Shown: piece by piece, positions 23,301 through 33,387 of the stretch
How positions within the stretch are numbered: position 1 is the stretch's first letter
How the letters are laid out: every line of letters begins with the position of its first letter
Source of the DNA: Buddleja alternifolia
Taxonomy: Eukaryota; Streptophyta; Magnoliopsida; Lamiales; Scrophulariaceae
DNA: 64,000 nucleotides
NCBI GenBank assembly: GCA_019426215.1
Contig: CM033393.1
Coordinates: 14,418,046 to 14,482,045, forward strand
Direction of reading: 5' to 3'
Notes under the pieces: generated by a model
Told to the model about the DNA's origin: nothing
Databases searched by the model: none
Seen by the model: the letters and a program-made list of their open reading frames with translations, nothing else
Program-made: the position numbers and the translations under genes

Positions 23301-24267
23301 CATAGGGAATGATATAGGAATGCTCACCACTGTAAAGAAGTGGCTTTCGAGTACTTTCTCCATGAAAGACTTGGAAGAGGCAACTTATATTCTAGGGATT
23401 CGAATCTACAGAGATCCAACACATACAATGATAGGGCTCTCTCAAGCCCTTTACTTAGAAAAGGTCCTAAAGAGATATAGGATGAAGGATTCTAAGAAAG
23501 GGTTTTTGCCGATGAGGCATGGGATACATCTCTCAAAAACTATGTGTCCTCAAAGTGAGGAAGATAGAAAGGAAATGAGCACTGTACCCTATGCATCAGC
23601 AGTGGGTAGCCTGATGTACACAATGCTGTGTACTACACCTGACATTGCTTATTCGATAAGCGTTGTTAGTCGATTTCAAGCAAACCCAGGCAAAGAACAT
23701 TGGATAGCTGTGAAAAATATCCTAAAGTATCTGAAGAGAACCAAGGATATGATTCTCATCTATGGGAGTGGTGGCCTGAGAGTGGACGGGTACACTGATT
23801 CGGATTTTCAATCTGATGTCGATGACCGGAAATCCACCTCAGGATTCGTATTCACTCTCAATGATGGGGCAGTAACTTGGAAAAGTTCCAAGCAAAGCAC
23901 AACCGCGGACTCCACTACAGAGGCAGAATATATAGCTGCCTCTGAGGCAACTAAAGAGGTTGTTTAGATAAGTAAGTTCATAGAAGAACTTCAAGTGGTT
24001 CCTAGCATAAAGCTCTCGTTGCCACTTTACTATGACAACACCGGAGCAATAGTGCAAGCAAAGGAACCTAGGTCTCACAACAAGTCCAAACACATCGAGA
24101 GGAGATATCACATCATAAGAGAGATCGTTGCACGAGGAGAAATATCTGTTCAGAAAATAGCCTCAGCTGACAATGTCGCTAATCCATTAACCAAGCCATT
24201 GGCACAGCCAGTGCTAGAAAAACATCTCGAAGTGATGGGTATTAAATACCATAGCAAATGGCATTGA
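20347..24267 (+). pseudogene. gag-pol: gag-pol of Copia element C
   Basis: The start at 20347 (MTFSSLSVLLEKNIL) continues to a TAG at 20500. Frameshifts near 20560 and 20740 break the capsid part. Zinc knuckle CLHCGELGHWRRNC is at about 21115-21156; protease ILDSGASAHIC is near 21240. A TAG at 21584 and a frameshift near 21775 follow in the GAG-pre-integrase region. From 21757 to 23967 one frame is open over integrase ([16 protein letters not shown]), reverse transcriptase ([15 protein letters not shown] at 23281-23292) and RNase H ([29 protein letters not shown]), ending at a TAG where related copies have Trp. The rest ends at 24267. Integrase lacks seven residues after PQLN, including the expected catalytic Glu (compare NGVAEQRN in element E). 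Confidence 0.95.
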
Positions 24268-24269
24268 GT

Positions 24270-24282
24270 GCAAGTGGGAGAT
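24270..24282 (+). promoter_or_regulatory. Polypurine tract of element C
   Basis: GCAAGTGGGAGAT directly before the 3' LTR; the same sequence precedes the 3' LTR of element E at 63783. Confidence 0.85.
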
Positions 24283-25908
24283 TGTTAGAGTGTATGCCCT
24301 CAAATTCCATAAAGAGGATAGATTTATAGGGCATAGACTTGTAACTAAACAATATCATTTTATAAAAGGCATTATCTTGTTGTTTTCTTATAGGCGTTTG
24401 TAAGGTGTTAATAAACAACGTAAAGTCCTAGAGTATAAGGAAAACCTTATACTTCCTATGGGATAGGGAGAATAGCACTAGAAGGGTTTGATCTTTATTC
24501 TCTAAATAGGGTTCGCAAGTCTAAGAAAGTATTTGACTGGACATCAATACAGAACAAGGACTTGCATGATATAAGTTTTGACAAAGAAAGTGCCAGTCGA
24601 ACACTATGGGAATGATAGTGGGAACTTATGTCATGGACATATAAGTTGGACTAATATGTTTGAACATGGCTCGCATCAGTTTCATCACATGGGTATTCAC
24701 TCATAGACAGTCAATGATGAAACTGATAAGTTGTGATAGGTACGCGTGAACCTTAGACCTGAGGAGTCGAGTTGAAGATGTACTTGTGACATCAAGTCTG
24801 TCATTAGAGTAGTTAGATCCAAATCACCCTTTGGTGGGATCGACCTCGAAGTGCGACTTGATGGGCAAGTAGCATTGTTAACTGATTAGCAAAATGGGAT
24901 TTATTCTCTCATAAGTGAATGAGCTAAGTATCCTATGCAGTCATGAATGAGTGAGGTTAAAAGTCTTTGGCCAAAGCATAAAATGACCTCAACTCATTAT
25001 GAGCTAAGCATATGGTCAAGTCATGAGAGTTTGACTAAAACCATGACTCTCACTTGACTGGGATGCAAGAATAAAAGGTTTATACACGTACGGTATTCAC
25101 AGCGTATATGGTTTGGAATGATCCTATTCATTCGTTCTCAATTGGGATATGATGTGAGCCACGTGACTGGCTAGGTGTTACTCACATCCTTTTGGTTTCC
25201 TCCCAATTGCCTTTTGAGACGAACCTAAAGAGTCGCGCTTAAAGGAAGTGCAAAAAGAAAATCGTAGGAAAAGGCTTGAGAGAATTTTTGGTAATGGATA
25301 TCGAGATTAATTAATTAATCATTAGATGATTTTATTAATTAATTGAGTTAATGAATTAATTAATTCCTCATGGGAATTTAATTATAATATTAACATGAAT
25401 TTAATTAATTATTTAATTTATTTATTTATTGGATAAATAATATTAATTGTTTAATTAATTAATAAACAAAAGCCCGAAGGCTTAAAAGCCTACAAGATGG
25501 AGTCCAAAGTGGACGCCCATATGGGGCTTATGAAGCCTAGGTTATTGTTTTCTATTGTAGTATATATATATATATACTACTTAGTGAAAAAATAACTAGG
25601 TTAAGAGAATCAACTCAAAAACTTTCTCTCCAAGTCAAACTCTCCTCCCTTTCTCTCTCACTCTAGCCGTCCATCAAGGTGAAGAAGAAGGTGACTTTCG
25701 TTTTTTACTCCGGCGTGGCAATTTAGAGACAGCGACGGATTTGCTGTTCAAGAAAAGGATTGCAAAGCTGGTTCAGATTTCAACATACGCGAGAACGATA
25801 ATTAATTTTGTAAAACCGAATTTAAATACGAGAAATAGAGATGAGCCACTGGGATTAAACTTATAATTCTTCCGCTGCATTTTTGTTTTTATGCAATTTT
25901 TCCCAACA
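24283..25908 (+). repeat. 3' LTR of element C
   Basis: 1,626 bp matching the 5' LTR; the TA-repeat at the presumed TATA box is longer here (about 25559-25576), and a small duplication of TTATTTAATTTA occurs near 25407. Confidence 0.95.
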
Positions 25909-25913
25909 GTTTC

Positions 25914-28449
25914 TATAAACCCATCTAGTTCCAATAACTCCTTGGTGTGTTGGCCTTGGTACTAATGTCCAAACCTTACTATGCTCAAACTGATTAAGCT
26001 CTTCTTGCATGGCTTCAATCCAACATGGGTCGCTTAGCGCTTCATCCACTTCTTTTAGGTTCCATTTGAGATAGAAAGCTTGCGAACATAGCCTCATCAA
26101 ATGTAGCAGATCTAGTCCTAACAAGCGCTTCAATATCTCCAATAATTTGCTTAGGTGGATGATCACGCAGCCATAGTCTATCTGGTTGGAAGGGGTTAAG
26201 ACGTTAAACAGGGGCTTGACGGTCAGACGCTTGACTACCCTTTTGCGCAAGTGCTTCAAGTTCACATATCCTTGTTTGCTCTTGATGATCACTCTCTTCA
26301 TGGTCATCAGTAGATCTTGCATTGTTATCTGAAATCACCTTACAAGTAATCTTAGGAGGTGGCACTGAGATCTCATCATCGTCGTCACTATCATCATCAA
26401 TGATAATCTTAGACGCTTGATGACCCAGATCTTCAACTCCTACATCATTCATATTAACCTTACTCGGTTCTTTGTTAGCATCATCAAAAACAACATGAAT
26501 AGATTCCTCAACCTTCGATTTGATCTTGTTTAGGATACGAAAATTCTTTGCATTCTTGGCGTAGCCTAGAAAGATTCCCTCATCAGCTTTAGGATCAAAT
26601 GTCCTTAGGCTTTGGGATTCATTATTATGGATAAAACATTTAGAACCAAAGACGTGAAAGTATGAAACATTTGGCTTACGTCCCTTCCATAGTTCATATG
26701 GAGTTTACCCATGTTGTTTGTTGATCATGCAATGGTTTTGAGTATAACAAGCAGTGTTGATCGCTTCGGCCTAAAACCTAGGAGCAAGCTTGGACTCTGC
26801 TAACATTGTCCTAGCGGCTTCCTTGAGCGTTCTGTTCCGGCGCTCAACAACACTATTCTGTTAGGGAGTTCTGGGAGCTGAATACTCATGATGTATTCTA
26901 TTTTCTACACAAAACTTCTCAACAACCTTGTTAGTAAACTCAGTACTGTGATCGCTTCATATTTTTGCAACCTTAAGATTTTTCAATGTTTGAAGTTGCC
27001 GAATAAGCGTTGTTAACTTGTCACATGTTTCATCTTTGGATGAAAGAAATTCCACCCAAGTAAATCGAGAGAAATCATCTATTATCACCAAAGTATACTT
27101 TTTACGTCTCACACTGATCGTTTGAACAGGTCCAAACAGATCTATATGAAGTAGTTCAAGTATTCTAGAGGTAGACAGATGAGGTTTTCTCTTGAAAGAT
27201 TATTTTACTTGTTTACCCATTTGACAAGCGTCACAAAGGCGATCCTTGTGAAATGGTCATTTTGGTAATCCCTCTACAAGATTTAGATTTATAAGCTGAG
27301 AGATTGTCTTAAAATTGAGGTGATTCATTTTTCTATGTCATAACCAACCCGTTTTAGATTCATTTTTAGCAACAAAACATGTTGGGTTGTTATCAGTTGT
27401 TGAACCCCAATCTACCATATATACTTTGTTAGTTCTTTTACCTTTCAATTTAGTAGACTTAGTTTTAGCATCATTTATATAGCAACAGTCGCTTGAGAAT
27501 ATGACCTCAAAAGCTTTATCACAAAATTGACTTATGCTTAATAAATTGTGCTTTAGACCCTCAACATAATAAACATCACTTATCATGATGTTCCCCCTAT
27601 GCACAGTACCTATACCTTTGGAGTTGTCACCAAATACAACCTGAGGACCATTGGCGACTTGATAGTTGATCAGAAGATCCTTGGAACCAGTCATGTGCCT
27701 TGACAATCCACTATCGAAATACCAAACAAATGTATCGGCTCTAGCTCTAGGTACCTGCAATCAAAAGGGAAGTTCTATTTTTGTTTAGGTACCCATTGTT
27801 GCTTGGGACCTTCCACATTAGTAGCATTGTTAGTTTGAATTAGAACTTTAGGAACCCATATTTGCCTAGTCTTTGTTGTAGGAATACTGGCCTTCTTGGG
27901 TTTCACATTGTGTTGTGTGTGCTTTTTGGGTGTATAATAATATCCTCGATTATAATAGTAATCATAATCATAGTCATAATCATAATCATCATAGTAGCGA
28001 TAACATGATCTAGACTGCTTTGGATATTGACGCTGGTATTTCCTGGGCGCTAGTTTGGGTTGCACTTTTGGTGCTGGACGCTTAACGCTTGATTCACAGT
28101 GGTTAGATTTGTCCTTAGCCTTTTGCGCATTTGGATGAACCCGTCTTTGTGAGTCATTTTTCTTTGCCTTACCCTTGCCTGAGTCAGCTTTGGCTTTCTC
28201 ATTTGGCCTGTACCATTGTAGCTTGGTTCATTCAGTGTTTGACTTAGTGAACCTTCTTCAACAAAAAGAAAACCTTTCCCTTTGTTGTTTGCCGTAACAT
28301 TAGGTTTGTTTGGTTGTTTAACGAATTTATTGCATCCTAAACTGGTCTTTTCACCAAATAACCTTGTTACCTCAGTCACATTGTCTAGCTTTCTTAACTC
28401 TATAGACGATGATGAGACGAGCTGTTGTGATTTAGCAAGTCTAGCAATA
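25914..28449 (-). pseudogene. gag-pol: gag C-terminal part, protease, integrase and RT start of element B
   Basis: In its own sense it begins after the solo LTR with LDNVTEVTRLFGEKTSLGC, then a Lys/Asn-rich region and a tyrosine/aspartate tract (about 27945-28010). Protease follows: WYFDSGLSRHMTGSKDLL (near 27690-27740). The GAG-pre-integrase block (NHLNFKTISQLINLN, about 27250-27330) contains the CDACQMGKQ zinc part. Integrase shows LLHIDLFGP, IIDDFSRFTWVEF and QNSVVERRNRTLKEA. An acidic linker with a DDDSDDDDE run (about 26380-26400) leads to RT (DPCWIEAMQEELNQFEHSKV; GTRWVYRN) which is cut by element C. Stops are frequent, for example near 27337, 27200 and 26860. The wording of the integrase core is Sirevirus-like. 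Confidence 0.85.
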
Positions 28450-30107
28450 TGTTAGGTATATGCCCTAAATACCAATGAGGACAAATAGTTAGATTAGGGT
28501 ATCTTATTATGTTGTACAAACTATTGAAGAGAAATTAATAAAGGCATTTATATTTTGTTCATATAAATCTTTATGGTATCTAAATAAGTATTGAACATAT
28601 AGTCCATGTGAATAAAGGTTTGACTCTTTGCCCTTTATGGAATAAAGACGTGGCATGGGAAGAGTCTTACACCTTATCACTTAAAAGGGTTCGCAAGTCA
28701 AATAATCTTGATTGGGCATTAAGATTCGACTTGTATGACACATGCTCTGTCGATGAGTGCCAGTCGAACACTATAGGGATAGTGGGAGCAAGTATCATAG
28801 ATATGTCAATGGAGTTGACATATTCGAACACGGCTCGTAGTAATCCGATCACATGGGTATTTACTCAGTGACTGTCAATGATTGGATTACTGATCATAAT
28901 AGTATGCGTGAGCATTATACCTGAGGGTTCATGATCAATGTGCTTGTATTATTGGATATGTTACCAGAGTAGTTATGCCCATATCACCTGTCGGTGGGGT
29001 CGACCTCGAAGTGCGATATCAATGAGACAAGTAGCAGTTGATCAGTAATCGCCAAGATGGGATTCACTGTCTTGATAGTAAACGAGAAAGTATCCTGTGC
29101 GATTATAGGCTAATGAAATTATAAGTCTTTGACCAAAGCATAACAACTAACTCATGTGGAACATTGAGGGTAGTTTAGTAATTTCATTATGCTATAATCT
29201 AATGCACAGTATCAAGTTTAGTGAGTTTGACATTTTCCATGACTCACTTGATCGGGATACGTCAGTGAAGGGCTTATACTCATACGGCATTTATGATCAA
29301 GAGGTTCGCAAAATGATTCGTTCATTTCGTACTCAATTGGGTTACGATGTGAATCCACGGGTCTGGTTAGGTGACACTCACATCCTTAGGTAATTCCTCA
29401 TTTTGCCAATTGAGACGAACCTAAAGAGTCGCGCTATAAGAAACGAACGGGATGTATCTTTTGTGTAAATCTTTTAGAAAGAATTAAATGGACTGATTGA
29501 TTTAATTAGATTAAATCAATTAATTAAATAGTTAATTTAATTAGATTAAATTAAATTATTTAATTAGAATATTAATTAATTGGAATTAATTAATAGTATA
29601 TATTATATTTAAATTAGATTTAAATTAAATATATACAGGTGGGCTAGAAATTAGACAATCCAATTAAAAGCCCACCCAGTCCATGGAAGCCCTAAGGGGG
29701 GCGGCCACTCTAGGGTTTGGAGTGGCCTCCAACTTGTTCCACAAGCTAGTTGAGTTTAAAAAGACTCCTACATGGAACAAACCCTAAGAGAGAAATTTCA
29801 AGCTAATTACACAACACAAAAGAAAAGAACTCTCTCCCCTCTCTCCTCTCTAGCCGTCCACTCTAGCAAGAAAAGGAGGAGTTTCGGGATCTTTGGAAGG
29901 CTCGTTTCGCATGAAGCTTTAGAGACAGAAGCCCTTGGAGGATTGTTGTTCTGCAGAATCAATAAACGAATCAAAAGGGTATGTTTATTTATTCTAATTT
30001 TCGCGAAACCCATGAAAAATCATCAGATCTATTTTTGTGATCTACCGGTAGGAATCCTCGAATCTTCCGCTGCAATACTCTAATTTTACTGTACGGGATT
30101 CCTAACA
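28450..30107 (+). mobile_element. Solo LTR (Copia, third family) in element B
   Basis: 1,658 bp starting TGTTAGGTATATGCCC and ending GGGATTCCTAACA. It is flanked by CAATA (28445-28449) and CAATC (30108-30112), a target duplication with one mismatch. It shares LTR layout with element C (GGTTCGCAAGTC block near 28687, TCTAGCCGTCCA near 29850, CTTCCGCTGCAAT near the end) but is clearly another family. No internal region remains, so it is what LTR-LTR recombination leaves behind. It interrupts the gag of element B. The 103-codon open frame at 29772-30083 is not a gene. Confidence 0.85.
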
Positions 30108-31657
30108 CAATCAACTCAGTTTCTCTCTTGACTATTATATCAAGATCACTTTTTCACTGGATTATCTCACTCTCAAGCGATTGGTTCTTCTCAATGCATT
30201 GTTGCTGAACTTGCAACTTTGATTTGAGCATCACTTTATCACTTGTGAGCGATGAAATGATATCAAAGTAATTTTGATATAATTTGGCGGCATCTTGACA
30301 ATTATTATAATATTCTTTGACTTTGTCAAGTAATTCTTCATAAGAGAGAGGAAGAGATAATTCAGTGTTTACCTCGGAAGACCCTTCATCATCTCTGGCC
30401 ATGAGACAGATAAGCGCTGAGTCATCCACTGGCTCATCCTCATCACTACTCTCCTCTGATGATTCCAAGTCTTCAGGTGCGAATGCTGATTCTGATTCCG
30501 CTAGCAAACCTTGTTGACGAAGGTTGCTCCTTAATTGGTTTCTATCCACGTAATCCTGCCTTGTGGGCTTCGATACGTTTGGATAAGGGCAATTTACCTG
30601 GTAGTGCCCTGGTTTCCTGCAATTATAACAAAGATTATTTTTCATATTTTGTTCATTTGTTAACCTTGCAGTATGTGGTTTTGAGACCACTGGCGCTGAG
30701 AGATTTTGAGCAGACGCTTAGTACTAAACAGGCGCTTGAGGTGTAGGAACAGAATACTGAGGCGCTTGAAACTGTTGATGTACTGGAGTAGGCGCTTGAT
30801 ATGAACTCTGTCCTTGATGCTTAGGACTATTTCCTTTCTTTTCATATCTCAGGAACTTCCTGAATCCATTTAGTAAAGCCAACTCCTCTTCCTCGCTAAT
30901 ATCTTAAACCTTTCCCTTGTTACCTAATTTACCCTTGATTGACGCTATAAGCGCTCCAGACTCAATCACTGGACTGCTCACTGCATCACTAGTCAAATTC
31001 AACTCAAACTCAAATGCTTTGAGTTCCGAAAAAGCATCTTCTGGAGTTAAACTATCCAAATTGTTCAACTCTCTCAAAGTTATTGTCATCATCAAAAATC
31101 TACTAGGTAGACTTCTAAAGATTTTGACCACCATTTCCCTATTCTATAAATGCATACCCAAAGATGTTAATTCTGTAGTAAGAGCTGTGAATCTTATATC
31201 CAATTGTTCTAAAGTTTCATTGGGCAACATCTTGAAACTGCTAAGCCTTTCCTTAGCAAAGGAAAGCTTGTTCTCTTTAATCTGAGTTGAACCACCCCAA
31301 ATTATGGCTAACTTATCGCAAATTTCCTTAATAGTGTTACATGACTTAATCTTCAAATCTTGTTGAATAAGTTTTCATTATCACCGATAGCTGTATATAG
31401 AGCATTACGACCAACATTGTCCAAATTTGTTCTTCGACGCTCATCTGGAGACCATTCTTGTTTTGGCTTTTCCACATAACCATCCGGAGTGTCTTCCGTG
31501 GCTCCAGGCGCTCTAGTGATAACTTTATATATTTTGATTAGTCAATCTGAAATAATATCGCACATGTCATCATCACATGAATAGAGATAGGTAAATGCTT
31601 TGACTTTCCATGTGTCATAGTTTGACTCAGTCAGTTTATGAACTTTAGCAAATGCCA
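30108..31657 (-). pseudogene. gag: gag N-terminal part of element B
   Basis: The start at 31657 (MAFAKVHKLTESNYDTWKVK) lies about 90 bases after the primer site. The capsid region (DNVGRNALYTAIGDNENLF; FAKERLSSFKMLPNETLEQL; DAFSELKAFEFELN) carries stops near 31560, 31143 and 30903. The zinc knuckle CYNCRKPGHYQVNC (about 30590-30635) is intact, unlike in element D. An acidic Glu/Ser/Asp stretch and a predicted coiled-coil part (EELLDKVKEYYNNCQDAAKL) follow, up to the solo LTR at 30107. Gag would package the element RNA; this copy is broken. Confidence 0.85.
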
Positions 31658-31742
31658 TAAAGAAAATTTTAAAGCAACTAGATTTGAAAAATGATCTAAA
31701 CAAGTTGTTATGCTTGGAAATTTTAAAATTTCAACTTTAAAC

Positions 31743-31754
31743 ACTCTGATACCA
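31743..31754 (-). promoter_or_regulatory. Primer-binding site of element B
   Basis: Minus strand reads TGGTATCAGAGT, eleven of twelve bases of the initiator tRNA-Met site, two bases from the LTR end. Confidence 0.9.
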
Positions 31755-31756
31755 CT

Positions 31757-33287
31757 TGTTGGTCCCAAGTGGCATACGTAAGGGTCTAGAAAAGGGGGTT
31801 GAATAGACCCTGAAGTCTTTTTTTCGACTTAAAAAATTCGTATTAAAATTGTGTTGGACGCTTGAGAAGTAGACGCTTGACTGAGCGTCTATTGAAGACT
31901 GTTTTTAGAAAGTTAACTTAGACTTCAAGATTTGAAAACTATAACCAAATAGGTTTAAGCGTTCACTTCTTTGATCAGTGTTAGCACAGCGGAATGATTT
32001 TTGAGTCTTCTAGTTTTTAAAGCTTTAGCGTCACAGAAGGAGTTTTAGTTGCTTAGCGTTCAATTGAGTTTTACTTAACAATTTTTTGCAATGATATATC
32101 AATATGGAAATTGACTGTAAAGTAAAGAACATAATGATTGTAAGGTTCGTTGGGTGGTGTATTCCCAACTACGTCCTTCTTCTCCTTGATCACTTGGAGG
32201 CAATCCACTAAAATGATTCTCAAAGAATCACACAGAATCTTCTACAAATTAGGGAAAGATGGATGTTGATGACTTGAGCTCCTTGATCACATAGATTTCT
32301 GCTCCAAGACACTTCTATCCTCTTGCTTCTTTCACTCAGAAATAATGTAAGTACCCAACTTCGACTTCACACAGATCGCGAGGCTTGGATGGGGTTTTTC
32401 TTAATGGTTTGTTCGATTTTGATAAAGTTCAAACAACTGGGAATATCTCAATAGTAATGTAGGTTTCTCCTAAAAGAATGTTTGAGATATTGGTTGACTG
32501 TCTCATGAATTGAAGAAAAGCAAAGAGAATGTTAGCTTGAATATTCTGGCTTTTCTGAGAGTTTAAGAAATGAGACTTCAATGCACCAGCAATTTGGCTT
32601 GGAATTAATCGTATGTTTGGCTTGTTGTTGAAGTCCTATTTATAGACAATCTTGGAAAAAGTGTCCGTTTGACACATGCACAGGCGCGTGTCTCTCACTT
32701 CCGTGAGCGAACAGCTTTTGTCCTTTTTCCTGAAAATCTGCTGCACAAAAGTTGGTGCTGCAGTCTGTGAAAGTTGACAGTCCAATAGGGTGGCTTTTCC
32801 GTACGTCCGAAAGAGCTTATCACATTTAATGCTCTTATCAGCATTTAATGTATTTGAATTAAATGCCCGTTGGCACTGAATGCACTGAGAATATTTGCAT
32901 TAAACTCCTTCTGAACTTAGAAATAAATTTAGGTGAAATCAGTCATTGATAGACGCTCATTCATCCTTGAATAACTTCTGTCCTAATAAACGCTTGATAT
33001 AGCTAGTCGTTTGGACGCTTGGAATCTTTATCTTCATTCAGACTTCAGGTGCTTGAGTTTTCAAACTTAACTACTGATAAACTCATTCAGAAATTATCAG
33101 ATGCTCAGTCTAAGAATAATTAGCCTAACGATCTAGAATAAAAATAAAACAAAGCCAGTAAAGCCTATTACAATTCTAACACTCAAAGCTTATACATGAT
33201 TTCACTAAAATCAAACTTACATATTTTGGGGTCTAACAAGTAATCCTCATTGTCATCATCAAAACTTCTAACATGAAATTCCTAACA
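31757..33287 (-). repeat. 5' LTR of element B
   Basis: 1,531 bp, TGTTGGTCCC...CCTAACA in plus-strand order; partner of 8783-10315. Imperfect repeats of GACGCTTGA-type words are scattered through it, as they are through the whole element. Confidence 0.9.
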
Positions 33288-33331
33288 ATTATTTCTATTC
33301 ATGTATCGGTCAGGAAAGGATACTTGTTTAC
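33288..33331 (+). mobile_element. Short stretch of Copia element A between element B and LINE 1
   Basis: 44 bases that continue element A's protease-to-integrase region from 8782 (reading VSIHVSVRKGYLF after the duplicated bases). The last eleven, TACTTGTTTAC, are repeated at 38211-38221 and are the LINE 1 target duplication. Confidence 0.85.
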
Positions 33332-33387
33332 ATTTTTTTTTTGGAACAAGTAAGCGTTTTCATTCAACTAAACACAATCATGAACAA

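Larger units (their letters stand above)
16781..25908 (+). mobile_element. Copia element C: complete but inactive retrotransposon
   Basis: 9,128 bp with two LTRs (16781-18391 and 24283-25908), a primer-binding site, a 1.95-kb leader, gag-pol and a polypurine tract. A perfect 5-bp duplication GTTTC flanks it (16776-16780, 25909-25913). It inserted in the opposite orientation into the reverse transcriptase part of element B. Comparing the first 350 bases of the LTRs by eye gives about 11 differences, near 3 percent. Solo LTR F at 42141-58232 belongs to the same family. The lineage within Copia is not certain; the LTR length would fit Tork/TAR/Angela-type elements. Confidence 0.95.
8783..33287 (-). 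mobile_element. Copia element B: Sirevirus-like (SIRE/Maximus) retrotransposon with nested insertions
   Basis: Bounded by LTRs at 31757-33287 (5' in its own sense) and 8783-10315 (3'), both TGTT...AACA. Flanking 5-mers ATTGT (8778-8782) and ATTAT (33288-33292) differ by one base and mark the target duplication; the sequence on either side joins into element A's protease region. Without element C (16781-25908) and the solo LTR (28450-30107) it is about 13.7 kb. In its own sense the order is LTR, primer site, gag, protease, integrase, reverse transcriptase, RNase H, a long extra reading frame, polypurine tract, LTR. The integrase/gag wording and a long reading frame after pol are typical of Sireviruses. 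The short gap between primer site and gag (about 90 bases) differs from C and E, which have leaders of 1.6-2 kb. Confidence 0.85.

Noticed and set aside
16781..25908. Element C considered as a recently active, autonomous Copia
   Set aside because: Although both LTRs and a perfect target duplication are present, gag-pol has three stops, about three frameshifts and an integrase deletion, and the LTRs differ by about 3 percent over the part compared.
29772..30083. 103-codon open frame on the plus strand
   Set aside because: It lies wholly within the R/U5-like part of a solo LTR and has no protein-like features.
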